From Coriobacteriales bacterium (GTDB lineage: Bacteria; Actinomycetota; Coriobacteriia; Coriobacteriales; UBA8131): a DNA stretch of 8,521 nucleotides. This document shows, piece by piece, positions 1 through 5,824 of this stretch. Position 1 is the first letter of the stretch; each line of letters starts with the position of its first letter. Under the pieces are notes generated by a model. The model was not told the origin of the DNA, ran no database searches, and worked only from the letters and a program-made list of their open reading frames with translations. The stretch is taken from assembly GCA_031286245.1 (NCBI GenBank), contig JAITUO010000121.1:1-8521 (forward strand), given 5' to 3'. The position numbers were made by a program, and so were the translations under genes.

Positions 1-286
1 TGCATTCAATGATGATGAATTCCGGATCATAGGTCTCTGTGATAGTGATCACGCTTTTTGTCAAGTCTGACGAGAGGGTACAACAGATGCACCCGGCTAT
101 CAGTTCTGTTACCTGAAAAGCCCCCATCAGCTCAGAGTCTATGCTGATTTCTCCCACTTCGTTTTCAATGACAACAACAGGATATTCTTTCGAAGGCTGG
201 TATTTATCCACGATTCTTCGCGCCAGCTGCAACAAGATGGTGGTCTTGCCACTACCCAGAAATCCACCCAGTACAATTACCCTCAA
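1..286 (-). CDS. CobW/G3E-type P-loop GTPase, N-terminal part (runs off the left edge)
   Basis: The first 95 codons of a GTPase of the CobW/HypB/UreG (G3E) class; the rest lies beyond base 1. Visible motifs are the Walker A loop GGFLGSGKTT at about residues 7-16, ENEVGEISID at about 45-54 (the switch I region of the family), and GCICC at about 69-73, which matches the CxCC metal-binding motif of COG0523/CobW proteins. These proteins use GTP hydrolysis in metal or cofactor insertion, and related GTPases occur next to corrinoid methyltransferase genes. I chose a TTG start at 286-284 because GGGGAG lies six bases upstream, translation begins directly with the family's beta-strand and P-loop, and no ATG or GTG in frame is better placed. 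A terminator hairpin sits immediately upstream, so expression may depend on read-through or an own promoter. The substrate metal cannot be read from this fragment. Confidence 0.85.
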   Translation of the reverse strand, partial: MRVIVLGGFLGSGKTTILLQLARRIVDKYQPSKEYPVVVIENEVGEISIDSELMGAFQVTELIAGCICCTLSSDLTKSVITITETYDPEFIIIEC

Positions 287-292
287 GGTCTT

Positions 293-298
293 CTCCCC
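293..298 (-). promoter_or_regulatory. Ribosome binding site that fixes the TTG start of the GTPase gene
   Basis: On the minus strand GGGGAG lies six bases before TTG at 286-284. The only nearby ATG, at 300-298, overlaps this site and runs into a stop after five codons (ATG GGG AGA AGA CCT TGA), so it cannot start the gene. The site follows the T-tract of the upstream terminator by only two bases. Confidence 0.6.
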
Positions 299-300
299 AT

Positions 301-346
301 AAAAAAGAAGGCGGAGTACCTACAAATACCTGGTAGGAACTCCGCC
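301..346 (-). terminator. Strong rho-independent terminator after the corrinoid protein gene
   Basis: On the minus strand the arms GGCGGAGTTCCTAC (346-333) and GTAGGTACTCCGCC (323-310) pair over 14 positions with one mismatch around a nine-base loop. TTCTTTTTT follows at 309-301. The hairpin begins ten bases after the stop codon of the corrinoid protein gene and ends 14 bases before the start of the GTPase gene, so it separates the two, or attenuates the second. Confidence 0.85.
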
Positions 347-355
347 TCAAAGAGG

Positions 356-976
356 TTATTCAGTTACAAAATCACGAGCGATAAAGAATCCCTGCTGTGC
401 ATCTTTGGCATAAGCATCGGCTCCACTGTAGGCTAAAACGGACTCGTCCACCGGCCCACCGCCAATGATGATCAAACGACCATCTGCCAAACCGGACTCT
501 CGAATGGCATCGACGGTTTTCTTCATCGCTTCGAAGGCAGTAGTCAGCAGACAGCTGAGGCCGATGACCTTGGCGTCACTTTCTTTGATCGCCTCAATGA
601 ACTTCGCGGGAGGAACATCAACCCCCAGGTCCAGCATGCTGAAGCCGTTGCTCTCGAAGACAGCGTGTACGATGTTTTTGCCGATATTGTGAACATCACC
701 CTCGACGGTTCCTAAAACGAAGGTGCCATAGATTGGCTCAATTGCTTTTTCCTCGCCAAAGAGATCCTGGCACTTCTGGAAAACCTCAGCAGCGAGCAGG
801 AGCTCACTGATGAAGTACTCTCCTTCGGAAAACAAGTTTCCGACAATGGCAAGACCTTCCTGTAAGGCAGCGATTATCTCTACGGTGGGGGTGTTAGCAC
901 TGATTGCATCATTTACAAGGCTGAATAGTTTCTCCTCTTCGAGATCAGCCATTGCTTTGACGATATTCTGATCCAT
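356..976 (-). CDS. Corrinoid (cobalamin-binding) protein of the MtaC/MtbC/MttC type
   Basis: A complete 206-residue methyl-carrier protein, a normal length for this family. Residues 1 to about 85 form the helical cap domain of the methionine-synthase B12-binding type (for example EGLAIVGNLFSEGEYFISEL, about 41-60). The rest is the Rossmann-like B12-binding domain. GDVHNIGKN at about 93-101 is the DxHxxG signature, with His96 as the expected lower axial cobalt ligand. SCLLTT (about 141-146) and GGGPV (about 172-176) match later cobalamin contacts. The protein would carry a methyl group on its cobalt between two methyltransferases in the cytoplasm. Its start ATG is preceded by AGAAAGGAAA at suitable spacing. 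The URO-D-type methyltransferase gene lies upstream in the same direction and is the probable partner. The primary methyl donor cannot be named, because no recognisable substrate-specific methyltransferase of the MttB or MtaB type is in the window. Confidence 0.92.
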   Translation of the reverse strand: MDQNIVKAMADLEEEKLFSLVNDAISANTPTVEIIAALQEGLAIVGNLFSEGEYFISELLLAAEVFQKCQDLFGEEKAIEPIYGTFVLGTVEGDVHNIGKNIVHAVFESNGFSMLDLGVDVPPAKFIEAIKESDAKVIGLSCLLTTAFEAMKKTVDAIRESGLADGRLIIIGGGPVDESVLAYSGADAYAKDAQQGFFIARDFVTE

Positions 977-993
977 TTGTTGTTTTCCTTTCT

Positions 994-1136
994 CTAACTC
1001 GCGTTATCATGCGCGGGGTTGGGACTCATGCTGTCGCGCGCGGGGTCGACTCGCTAACTCGCGCTATCTCGAGCGGGGTCGGGGCTCATGCTGTCGCGCG
1101 ATTTCGACGCTAACTCGCGCTATCTCGAGCGGCGTC
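994..1136. repeat. GC-rich tandem repeat between the methyltransferase and corrinoid protein genes
   Basis: Three head-to-tail units each begin ctaactcgcg: 994-1053 (60 bp), 1054-1109 (56 bp) and a partial third at 1110-1136 (27 bp). The last two match at 26 of 27 bases over the shared part. The first is more diverged. Units one and two also share ctcatgctgtcgcgcg. The third unit is the last nine codons or so and the stop of the methyltransferase gene, so on the minus strand each copy repeats codons resembling ARDSAS plus a TAG stop. The units are rich in CGCG, GCGCG and CTCGAG and could form hairpins in the intercistronic RNA. Confidence 0.85.
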
Positions 1137-2255
1137 AACCATGGCTTTGAGGTTTTCCGGTTTTGTATCTGGCGGCAGGCTACATCCAGACGAGAGGATC
1201 AGTCCGTTTCCATATAGCTGTTTCAGCTTCATCGCGTAGTCGTAGACTTCATCTGGAGTTCCCAAAGTCAACATCGCTGGATGGATGTCCCCGTAGAAAC
1301 AGATCTTGCTGGCAGTGAGCGCCTCTGCCATCGCCTCGGAATCTTCCATACCATCAAACTGGATAATCGTTTTGCCAGGACGGAGATCTCTCGCAATCAG
1401 CTGGATCGCATGCTTGGTGTAGTTGCCGTCGATATGAATCTGGAAGATGGTATCCGGGCTGTATTTCTCGATTGCCTCCTGGACCTTCAAGTAATACGGC
1501 CAGAAGTATTCCTCCCATTTGTCCAACCGCATGGCATCTTGATCATCTCTGACCATGAATACCGTGAAGATCGCCGGCTTTTTTTCCAATGCAGGAATGA
1601 TTGCGGTTTCAAATTGAAAGTCATCTATTACCTTGATAGCTGCTAATACTTTCTCCGGTATCCTTCTAACATCTAAAAGGAAGTTCCCAAACCCTCTGCC
1701 CCAGTTGAGAAAATGCAAATGAGCAGCTAAACCCATTTCCGAAGACAAGGGAGCAGGTATCGGTTTGTCTGCGATTTTTTGCATATACATACCCATTACC
1801 TGCGGCATTTTTTCCATATACTCCATTTTCATGGGTCCCACAATGGGGGAGACAATGTTTTGCTGATAAGCTTGCAGACCATTTTCGATGATATAGTCGT
1901 AATGCTCCGGCTCCATACAATCGATCTCCCGAATCTGCCAGTATGATTCATAGGGAAGCTCAATGCCGGGAAACTCTGTATATCCCAAGCCGGTGTTCTT
2001 TGCCATGAAATCCATCATCAACGGATACTCAAAAGCTGCAGCCATGTCGACATCCAGAGCAACCAGCCCTTCGATATACGCGTCGATTGCATACTCCGGT
2101 TTGTGGATAATATCACCCGGTTGGATTGCAGGATCAGCATATCGGCATACCGCTACACTTCCTGATGTGGCCACGGGCGTTCGATCGACCTCCTCATACG
2201 CTACTGCCTTCAAATAGCGATCGATCTTTTCTTGCTTAATCTCTTCAATTGTCAT
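1110..2255 (-). CDS. URO-D superfamily corrinoid methyltransferase (MtaA/CmuA-like)
   Basis: A complete 381-residue protein of the uroporphyrinogen decarboxylase superfamily, in the branch that transfers methyl groups to or from corrinoid proteins rather than making haem. Supporting motifs are an N-terminal segment typical of these methyltransferases (RYLKAVAYEEVDRTPVA, about 13-29), the beta-barrel strand motif FQIHIDGNYTK (about 271-281), YGDIHPAML (about 321-329) and SSGCSLPPDTKPENLKAMV (about 355-373). In MtaA-type enzymes zinc is held by His-x-Cys and a later Cys. Here the equivalent positions appear to be His274, Asp276 and Cys358, so one cysteine is replaced by aspartate. GGGAGGAG lies upstream of the ATG. 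The corrinoid protein gene follows, which supports a methyl-transfer pair. Whether the acceptor is a thiol such as coenzyme M, or tetrahydrofolate or another compound, is not shown. The last codons lie in a tandem repeat. Confidence 0.85.
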   Translation of the reverse strand: MTIEEIKQEKIDRYLKAVAYEEVDRTPVATSGSVAVCRYADPAIQPGDIIHKPEYAIDAYIEGLVALDVDMAAAFEYPLMMDFMAKNTGLGYTEFPGIELPYESYWQIREIDCMEPEHYDYIIENGLQAYQQNIVSPIVGPMKMEYMEKMPQVMGMYMQKIADKPIPAPLSSEMGLAAHLHFLNWGRGFGNFLLDVRRIPEKVLAAIKVIDDFQFETAIIPALEKKPAIFTVFMVRDDQDAMRLDKWEEYFWPYYLKVQEAIEKYSPDTIFQIHIDGNYTKHAIQLIARDLRPGKTIIQFDGMEDSEAMAEALTASKICFYGDIHPAMLTLGTPDEVYDYAMKLKQLYGNGLILSSGCSLPPDTKPENLKAMVDAARDSAS

Positions 2256-2430
2256 GGGTTACTCCTCCCTTTTCGACACCTATTAGTTAATGCACTCTGC
2301 TTGAGGCTTAGTGTAGCTACCTTGTCTAGAAAAGTAAAATGAAACCTACTTCAGGCTTATACGTTTGCATATGTGGAGAAAACCTTGGTAAGCGGATCTG
2401 TAAGATGCTGTGTACGACCAGGAGGCGAGG
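2256..2430. other. Spacer between the acetyltransferase and methyltransferase genes
   Basis: Holds no credible gene. On the minus strand a small hairpin (AAGCCT, loop GAAGT, AGGTTT with one G-U pair; 2358-2342) is followed by a T-rich run, a possible weak terminator for the acetyltransferase gene. An 11-base sequence, TAAGCCTGAAG, occurs at 2359-2349 and recurs with one change at 2310-2300. The promoter of the methyltransferase operon is expected here, but I see no clear -35/-10 pair. No cobalamin riboswitch is evident. Confidence 0.4.
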
Positions 2431-3021
2431 CTATTGAAGCTCTTTTCTCATGACGATATATCCGTCTTTTTCTGCTACCGCCTTAAAACCGGTCTTCTCA
2501 TAAAGACGAACTGGTCCGGTATAGTCCCACTCGAATCGTTCATCTCGTATAGTAGGAAAGCCTTCAATGGCTAGGTAACCTTCGGCTTTGGCGTCGTCGA
2601 TGGCTTGCAGTAGCAGGGCAGTGGCTACACCCTGGCCGCGAAATCCCGGTGCGATCTCGAAGCAGACTACAGCTTTTTCCCGCTTCTCAGTGGGTGCATA
2701 GAAGCTTGTACCAATACAGGGGTCGATAGGATAGTTTGCCTTGTCGTTGACATTGCACCAACCGATAGCCAGGCCATCAACGAAGGCCAGATAGCCGCGG
2801 AGGGAATTGGATTCTATTTGCTGTTCAGCGGCTTTTCTGGACATTTGGCCAGCATCAAGATCGCCCGCATTCTCGAAGGTTGATTTGAACTGCTCTTTAG
2901 ACAACTGAAACATCTGGCAGTAACACCGATAAGGCGAATCGTCTGTGAACGCTCGGTTCTCGAAAAAATCGAAATAGTCTACAGCCAGATCCGGAGCCAG
3001 CGGTTTGATTGTGATATTCAT
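2431..3021 (-). CDS. GNAT family N-acetyltransferase
   Basis: A complete 196-residue acetyl-CoA-dependent acetyltransferase. The conserved motif A is visible as CFEIAPGFRGQGVATALLLQ (about 120-139): a beta-strand ending in EIAP, then RGQGVA, the pyrophosphate-binding loop, and the following helix. GYLAFVDGLAIGWCNV (about 76-91) fits strands 2-4 of the fold, and the end (VRLYEKTGFKAVAEKDGYIVMRKEL) is the usual motif B region, with LYEKTGF typical of the family. The N-terminal YRCYCQMF (about 31-38) is a cysteine-containing segment seen in a subgroup of these enzymes. The ATG is preceded closely by GAGGTGG. The acceptor substrate (small amine, antibiotic, protein or other) cannot be deduced. 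The gene diverges from the toxin-antitoxin pair and is separated from the next gene downstream by 175 bases, so it is probably its own unit. Confidence 0.85.
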   Translation of the reverse strand: MNITIKPLAPDLAVDYFDFFENRAFTDDSPYRCYCQMFQLSKEQFKSTFENAGDLDAGQMSRKAAEQQIESNSLRGYLAFVDGLAIGWCNVNDKANYPIDPCIGTSFYAPTEKREKAVVCFEIAPGFRGQGVATALLLQAIDDAKAEGYLAIEGFPTIRDERFEWDYTGPVRLYEKTGFKAVAEKDGYIVMRKELQ

Positions 3022-3137
3022 GCGCCACCTCGCAAATTCTTGTCCTACCTTGCAAACAGTAGTTTAGAAGACGCATGATAGCATAGAAGCCGAGTTGGCT
3101 CGATTAGGCACTCCAGGACACCTGTTTGTATTAATCC

Positions 3138-3166
3138 TTGAAGACATTTGTTTAATGTAGTAGTCT
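3138..3166 (+). promoter_or_regulatory. Candidate promoter of the toxin-antitoxin pair
   Basis: TTGAAG (3138-3143) and TAGTCT (3161-3166) are 17 bases apart and lie 36 bases before the antitoxin start. The -35 matches the consensus in its first four bases. The -10 is weak, matching TATAAT in the first two bases and the last. The following palindrome would overlap the transcription start. Confidence 0.35.
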
Positions 3167-3182
3167 TGTTGTACGTACAACA
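3167..3182. promoter_or_regulatory. Perfect 16-bp palindrome, likely autoregulatory operator
   Basis: TGTTGTACGTACAACA is identical on both strands. It lies directly after the candidate -10 box and 19 bases before the antitoxin ATG. RelB/DinJ-type antitoxins are ribbon-helix-helix proteins that dimerise and bind such palindromes to repress their own operon, so this is the natural operator candidate. Confidence 0.6.
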
Positions 3183-3201
3183 CAGGATTGGAAGCAAACA
3201 T

Positions 3202-3510
3202 ATGGATGCCATGGTTACAGCCCGTATGCCACAGGGCAAAAAGGAAATAGGAAACTCGGTTTTGCACAGTTTAGGAACAACTCCATCACAATTGATCAAT
3301 GAGGTTTATGACTATGTGATCCGGAACAGACAACTCCCGGTGCTTAGTAGTTCAATTAATGTAGGTAAACACAATATCAAAGAAGCATTGGTTTTCATCG
3401 ATAGCATTCCACTCCCTGCTGACAAAGAGTTTTCACTTATGAATGAAGATCAGATAAAGCAAGAAAGGTTAATCGCCAGAGGTCTGGCGATTGAAGACGA
3501 TTTCATATGA
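3202..3510 (+). CDS. RelB/DinJ-family antitoxin (ribbon-helix-helix)
   Basis: A 102-residue protein whose first 46 residues fit the RelB/DinJ pattern: a short strand (MVTARMP), then a helix (KKEIGNSVLHSLG), then TTPSQLINEVYDYVIRNRQLP, where the TPSQLIN turn and second helix complete the DNA-binding dimer fold. The remaining half (about 55-102) is acidic and probably the flexible part that wraps and neutralises the toxin. I start at ATG 3202 rather than an upstream ATG at 3148. The protein then begins at the conserved strand, a GGAAG site lies seven bases upstream, and the longer form would translate through the palindrome. The stop overlaps the toxin start by four bases (ATGA), which indicates translational coupling. 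The product would bind the PIN toxin and repress the operon. Confidence 0.8.
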   Translation: MDAMVTARMPQGKKEIGNSVLHSLGTTPSQLINEVYDYVIRNRQLPVLSSSINVGKHNIKEALVFIDSIPLPADKEFSLMNEDQIKQERLIARGLAIEDDFI

Positions 3511-3989
3511 GATTGATGCTAGACACTAATGTGGTACTTGATTTTATGCTGACCAGGGAGCCATATTACCCGGATACTCGAATACTGATGCTACTAGGCT
3601 ATATCAATGAAGTAGAGCTTTGGATCAGTTCAGCACAGATCAACGACTTGTTCTACATACTCACAAAGGGAGGCAAGTCAGCTTTTAATGAGGATGCCAA
3701 ACAAAGCCTGAAAAGGCTTCGTCAATGTGTGAATGTCTATCGCACTGGAGAACTTGAGATCGATGCGGTGTTGGATTCTGCCTGGCTAGATTTGGAAGAT
3801 TCTTATTTGTACCAGTCTGCATTGAGCATGAAAGCTGATTACATAATCACAAGAAACCAAAGGGACTTCGCCCTCTCATCAATTAAGGTATTTGATACTG
3901 CAGAGCTTCTTGCATACCTTCGAGAGCACGCTGGCACCACATATGCTGAGATCGATCTAGCAACAGTCGGGCTATATGATACCAACTAG
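3507..3989 (+). CDS. PIN-domain ribonuclease toxin (PIN_3 / VapC-like)
   Basis: A complete 160-residue PIN-domain protein. The first catalytic aspartate is in MLDTNVVLDF (Asp6, with Asn8). The central SSAQINDLFYIL (about 41-52) is typical of the PIN_3 subgroup. The acidic pair EDSY (Glu97/Asp98) and the segment ADYIITRNQRDF (about 110-121, with Asp111 and Asp120) provide the remaining metal-binding residues. PIN toxins are Mg/Mn-dependent endoribonucleases that cut tRNA, rRNA or mRNA. The exact RNA target here is unknown. The start overlaps the antitoxin stop by four bases. PIN toxins are most often paired with VapB-type antitoxins, whereas the partner here resembles RelB/DinJ. All expected acidic residues seem present, so the toxin is probably intact. 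No clear terminator follows. Confidence 0.85.
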   Translation: MRLMLDTNVVLDFMLTREPYYPDTRILMLLGYINEVELWISSAQINDLFYILTKGGKSAFNEDAKQSLKRLRQCVNVYRTGELEIDAVLDSAWLDLEDSYLYQSALSMKADYIITRNQRDFALSSIKVFDTAELLAYLREHAGTTYAEIDLATVGLYDTN

Positions 3990-4043
3990 CGATAGTCTCA
4001 GCAGAAAATGCCTCCCATATCTCCTCATTCAGTGTTTATGAAA

Positions 4044-4246
4044 GCATTTCCTGGGAATTTCGGAGTTTTTGGCCAAAAAAGGCTCCTATGTATAGTCTTC
4101 TATTGGTTTCACACCTATGGATTTTTGCCTCAACTCATCTACCAGCACTTTTAAATTGTGGAGAATACCAGATCGCACTAAACGGACCAAACAGCCATAC
4201 ATGAGGGCACTTTTTGGCCAAAAACTCCGAAATTCCCAGGAAATGC
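4044..4246. mobile_element. 203-bp inverted-repeat element, MITE-like or internally deleted insertion sequence
   Basis: The ends 4044-4079 and 4211-4246 are perfect inverted complements over 36 bases (outer end gcatttcctgggaatttcgg, inner end the palindrome tttttggccaaaaa). Weaker inverted similarity continues inward (atgtat against atacat, 4088-4093 and 4198-4203). The core is 131 bases and cannot hold a full transposase. TTTAT occurs three to four bases outside each end and may be a remnant target duplication, but this is weak. The whole fits a non-autonomous element or the remains of an insertion sequence that lost its middle. Most of the 389-base gap between the toxin gene and the surface protein gene is taken up by this element and its flanks. 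Nothing else stands out there. Confidence 0.6.
4086..4202 (-). pseudogene. Possible remnant of a transposase C-terminus inside the inverted-repeat element
   Basis: On the minus strand, 38 codons from an ATG at 4202-4200 to TAG at 4088-4086 encode a protein-like sequence ending DELRQKSIGVKPIEDYT. The frame stays open through the inner part of the 4211-4246 end. The stop falls seven bases inside the other end, which is where a transposase gene would usually stop. I do not recognise the family. It could equally be a chance reading frame, and no ribosome site is obvious. Confidence 0.25.
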
Positions 4247-4326
4247 CAATTTATTGGCTATACAGCCGCGGAGAAGTCAAGCAAGAGAGCTTGAATCTAT
4301 GAAATGCTGGGTGTTACGAGCCGTTA

Positions 4327-4374
4327 CTATCAAAAAAGCGTCGAGAAGTAGCTTAGTTTTAGCAGCGGCTAACA
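4327..4374 (-). terminator. Weak candidate terminator after the first surface protein gene
   Basis: On the minus strand, soon after the TAA stop, TTAGC-CGCT-GCTAA can form a small hairpin (about 4373-4360). Further on, AAGC and GCTT flank an eleven-base loop followed by a T run (TTTTTT, 4337-4332). Neither stem is long, so termination here is only suggested. Confidence 0.3.
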
Positions 4375-4378
4375 AATG

Positions 4379-5776
4379 TTATGGTCTTCTCCTGATTATA
4401 AAGAATGCGATACCACTACCGATGGCTGCTATGGCTAATCCGCCGAAAACTACCAACTGCCAGGTATTGCTGCTATCATCACTAGTTGGCCTGTCATCTT
4501 TCGGAGTGCTCGATCTGTCTTTATCGGCAGTTTTTCCAGCATTGTCTGATCCTGGCACCTTTGAATCATCAGAGGAGGCGTTTCCATCAGTGTCACCAGA
4601 TTTCGGAAGGTCAGTTACTGGTGGCGTAGTACTGGTCGGCGGAGTGGAGCTGGTTGGTGGTGTAGGGCCAGATGGTGTAGAGCCAGATGGTGTAGAGCTG
4701 GTTGGCGGTGCTGAAGCCGGATTAACAACAATAGTGTTCCAAGGGTCTGTGACCGGGAAGAATCCCATGTTAGCTCCATTTGCGTAGTAGATTCCAGCCT
4801 GACCATCCTTAAGACCCCAATACACAGTAGCGCCAGTAGTAGCGATCAGGTCTTTACTCGAGCCTTCGTTATAATTGGGAGCTAATGCTGGTGTACTCCA
4901 TGCGCAAATAATACTGTCATTCACTAAAAGGGGTACACCATTAAACAATGCGACCACGTTTTTTTCACCATTAGTTACGAGATACAAGTCATCACCATAC
5001 GCAAACACGAAGCAACTGGAGAAAGTAGTAGGACCGTCGTCATCTTTATAGAGAGCATAACCATGTCTGGCACCAATTATGCTTCCGGTGATCACGACCT
5101 CAGAGAACTTGCCGACTACATTTATGGCATCGCCGGTATTTGTATTCTCGATCCAGCTGCCATTTGAGATGTAGATACTCCTGGTAAATATCGTTGGCAG
5201 GTCTCCGTCTGACGTTACAACGCCTCCTTTGATAACAACGAATGATCCTACACCAGTAGCATAAATTGCATACCCACCTCTGGAGTAGACTCTCCCATTG
5301 GTCACCTTAACAATATTGGTACCAGACGAAATGATGGCGTAAGTCACTGAGGTGTTATTGATAAAACCACCATCTGAGACATCGAAGGTTCCACTGCCGG
5401 TCAAGGTGATAACTCGGTCATTCGCATCAATCCCTGAGCTTTTTGTGTATTCAGCCTTCCAGATTACTGTGACATCAGACTTGATGTTTAATTCGAGAGG
5501 CTGTATAGCAGTATCGTTTTTACCAGTAACAGTGACAGTATCTCCTGGCGAAGAGTTATTGATTGCATTTTGAATCTTTGTCTGCATGGAGTTCTCACTC
5601 TCGCCCTGGGTAATCGTGACAGTGGTGTTGGCTGCATAAGCTATCTGAGGAAAGACCATGAAAAAGCTTGATATAAGCACAAAGGTTAATAGAAGCGAGC
5701 TGAGTCGATTTACCCGTAACAGAGTTGAGCCTAGTTTGTTAGCTGTTAGCAGGGGCTTTCTAATTGTTTTTTGCAT
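4379..5776 (-). CDS. Secreted, tail-anchored beta-rich surface protein (paralog A)
   Basis: A 465-residue protein with a long signal peptide: basic start, hydrophobic run LLLTFVLISSFFMVF (about 28-42) and likely cleavage after AYA near residue 48. About residues 50-350 are rich in short beta-strands with repeated G-G, T-G and I-x-V patterns (TVTVTGKNDTAI, GGYAIYATGVGSFVVIKGG), suggesting a right-handed beta-helix like pectate-lyase-fold proteins; no catalytic site is recognised. A Pro/Thr/Ser-rich linker and an acidic spacer follow, then the C-terminal membrane anchor (LVVFGGLAIAAIGSGIAFFI) with a basic tail RRRP. I start at ATG 5776 rather than GTG 5788, because GGAGAGG just before the ATG is then the ribosome site. 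It follows the sigma factor gene by 48 bases, probably in one operon. The same domain order occurs in the partial gene at 7572-8521. LPKSGD in the linker is about 60 residues before the anchor, so this is not a normal sortase signal. Confidence 0.8.
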   Translation of the reverse strand: MQKTIRKPLLTANKLGSTLLRVNRLSSLLLTFVLISSFFMVFPQIAYAANTTVTITQGESENSMQTKIQNAINNSSPGDTVTVTGKNDTAIQPLELNIKSDVTVIWKAEYTKSSGIDANDRVITLTGSGTFDVSDGGFINNTSVTYAIISSGTNIVKVTNGRVYSRGGYAIYATGVGSFVVIKGGVVTSDGDLPTIFTRSIYISNGSWIENTNTGDAINVVGKFSEVVITGSIIGARHGYALYKDDDGPTTFSSCFVFAYGDDLYLVTNGEKNVVALFNGVPLLVNDSIICAWSTPALAPNYNEGSSKDLIATTGATVYWGLKDGQAGIYYANGANMGFFPVTDPWNTIVVNPASAPPTSSTPSGSTPSGPTPPTSSTPPTSTTPPVTDLPKSGDTDGNASSDDSKVPGSDNAGKTADKDRSSTPKDDRPTSDDSSNTWQLVVFGGLAIAAIGSGIAFFIIRRRP

Positions 5777-5824
5777 GGTCCTCTCCACTTCATTTGATTT
5801 CCGATTATTGCGATGGTTCGCTGA

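Noticed and set aside
994..1136. CRISPR array
   Set aside because: Only two and a half units, no unique spacers of constant size between conserved repeats, and the last unit is part of a gene.
3148..3201. Longer antitoxin with 18 extra N-terminal residues
   Set aside because: The extra residues would be read through the palindromic operator and precede the conserved first strand. The ATG at 3202 has its own ribosome site.
3045..3299. Two overlapping minus-strand frames upstream of the acetyltransferase
   Set aside because: They overlap the antitoxin promoter and start, show no recognisable motifs and lack ribosome sites.
4044..4246. Simple transcription terminator of the toxin operon
   Set aside because: The loop would be 131 bases and the arms are not followed by a T-tract, so the layout fits a mobile element better.
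4590..4608. LPKSGD in surface protein A as a sortase LPxTG signal
   Set aside because: The motif is about 60 residues before the membrane segment rather than directly next to it, and paralog B has no equivalent at its anchor.
4254..4787. Plus-strand open frame of 177 codons with Gly/Val-rich repeats
   Set aside because: It is antisense to the Pro/Thr/Ser linker and anchor of surface protein A, which has a signal peptide, anchor and paralog supporting the minus strand.
5777..5788. GTG start at 5788 for surface protein A
   Set aside because: The bases between GTG and ATG are GGAGAGG, which serve better as the ribosome site for the ATG at 5776.
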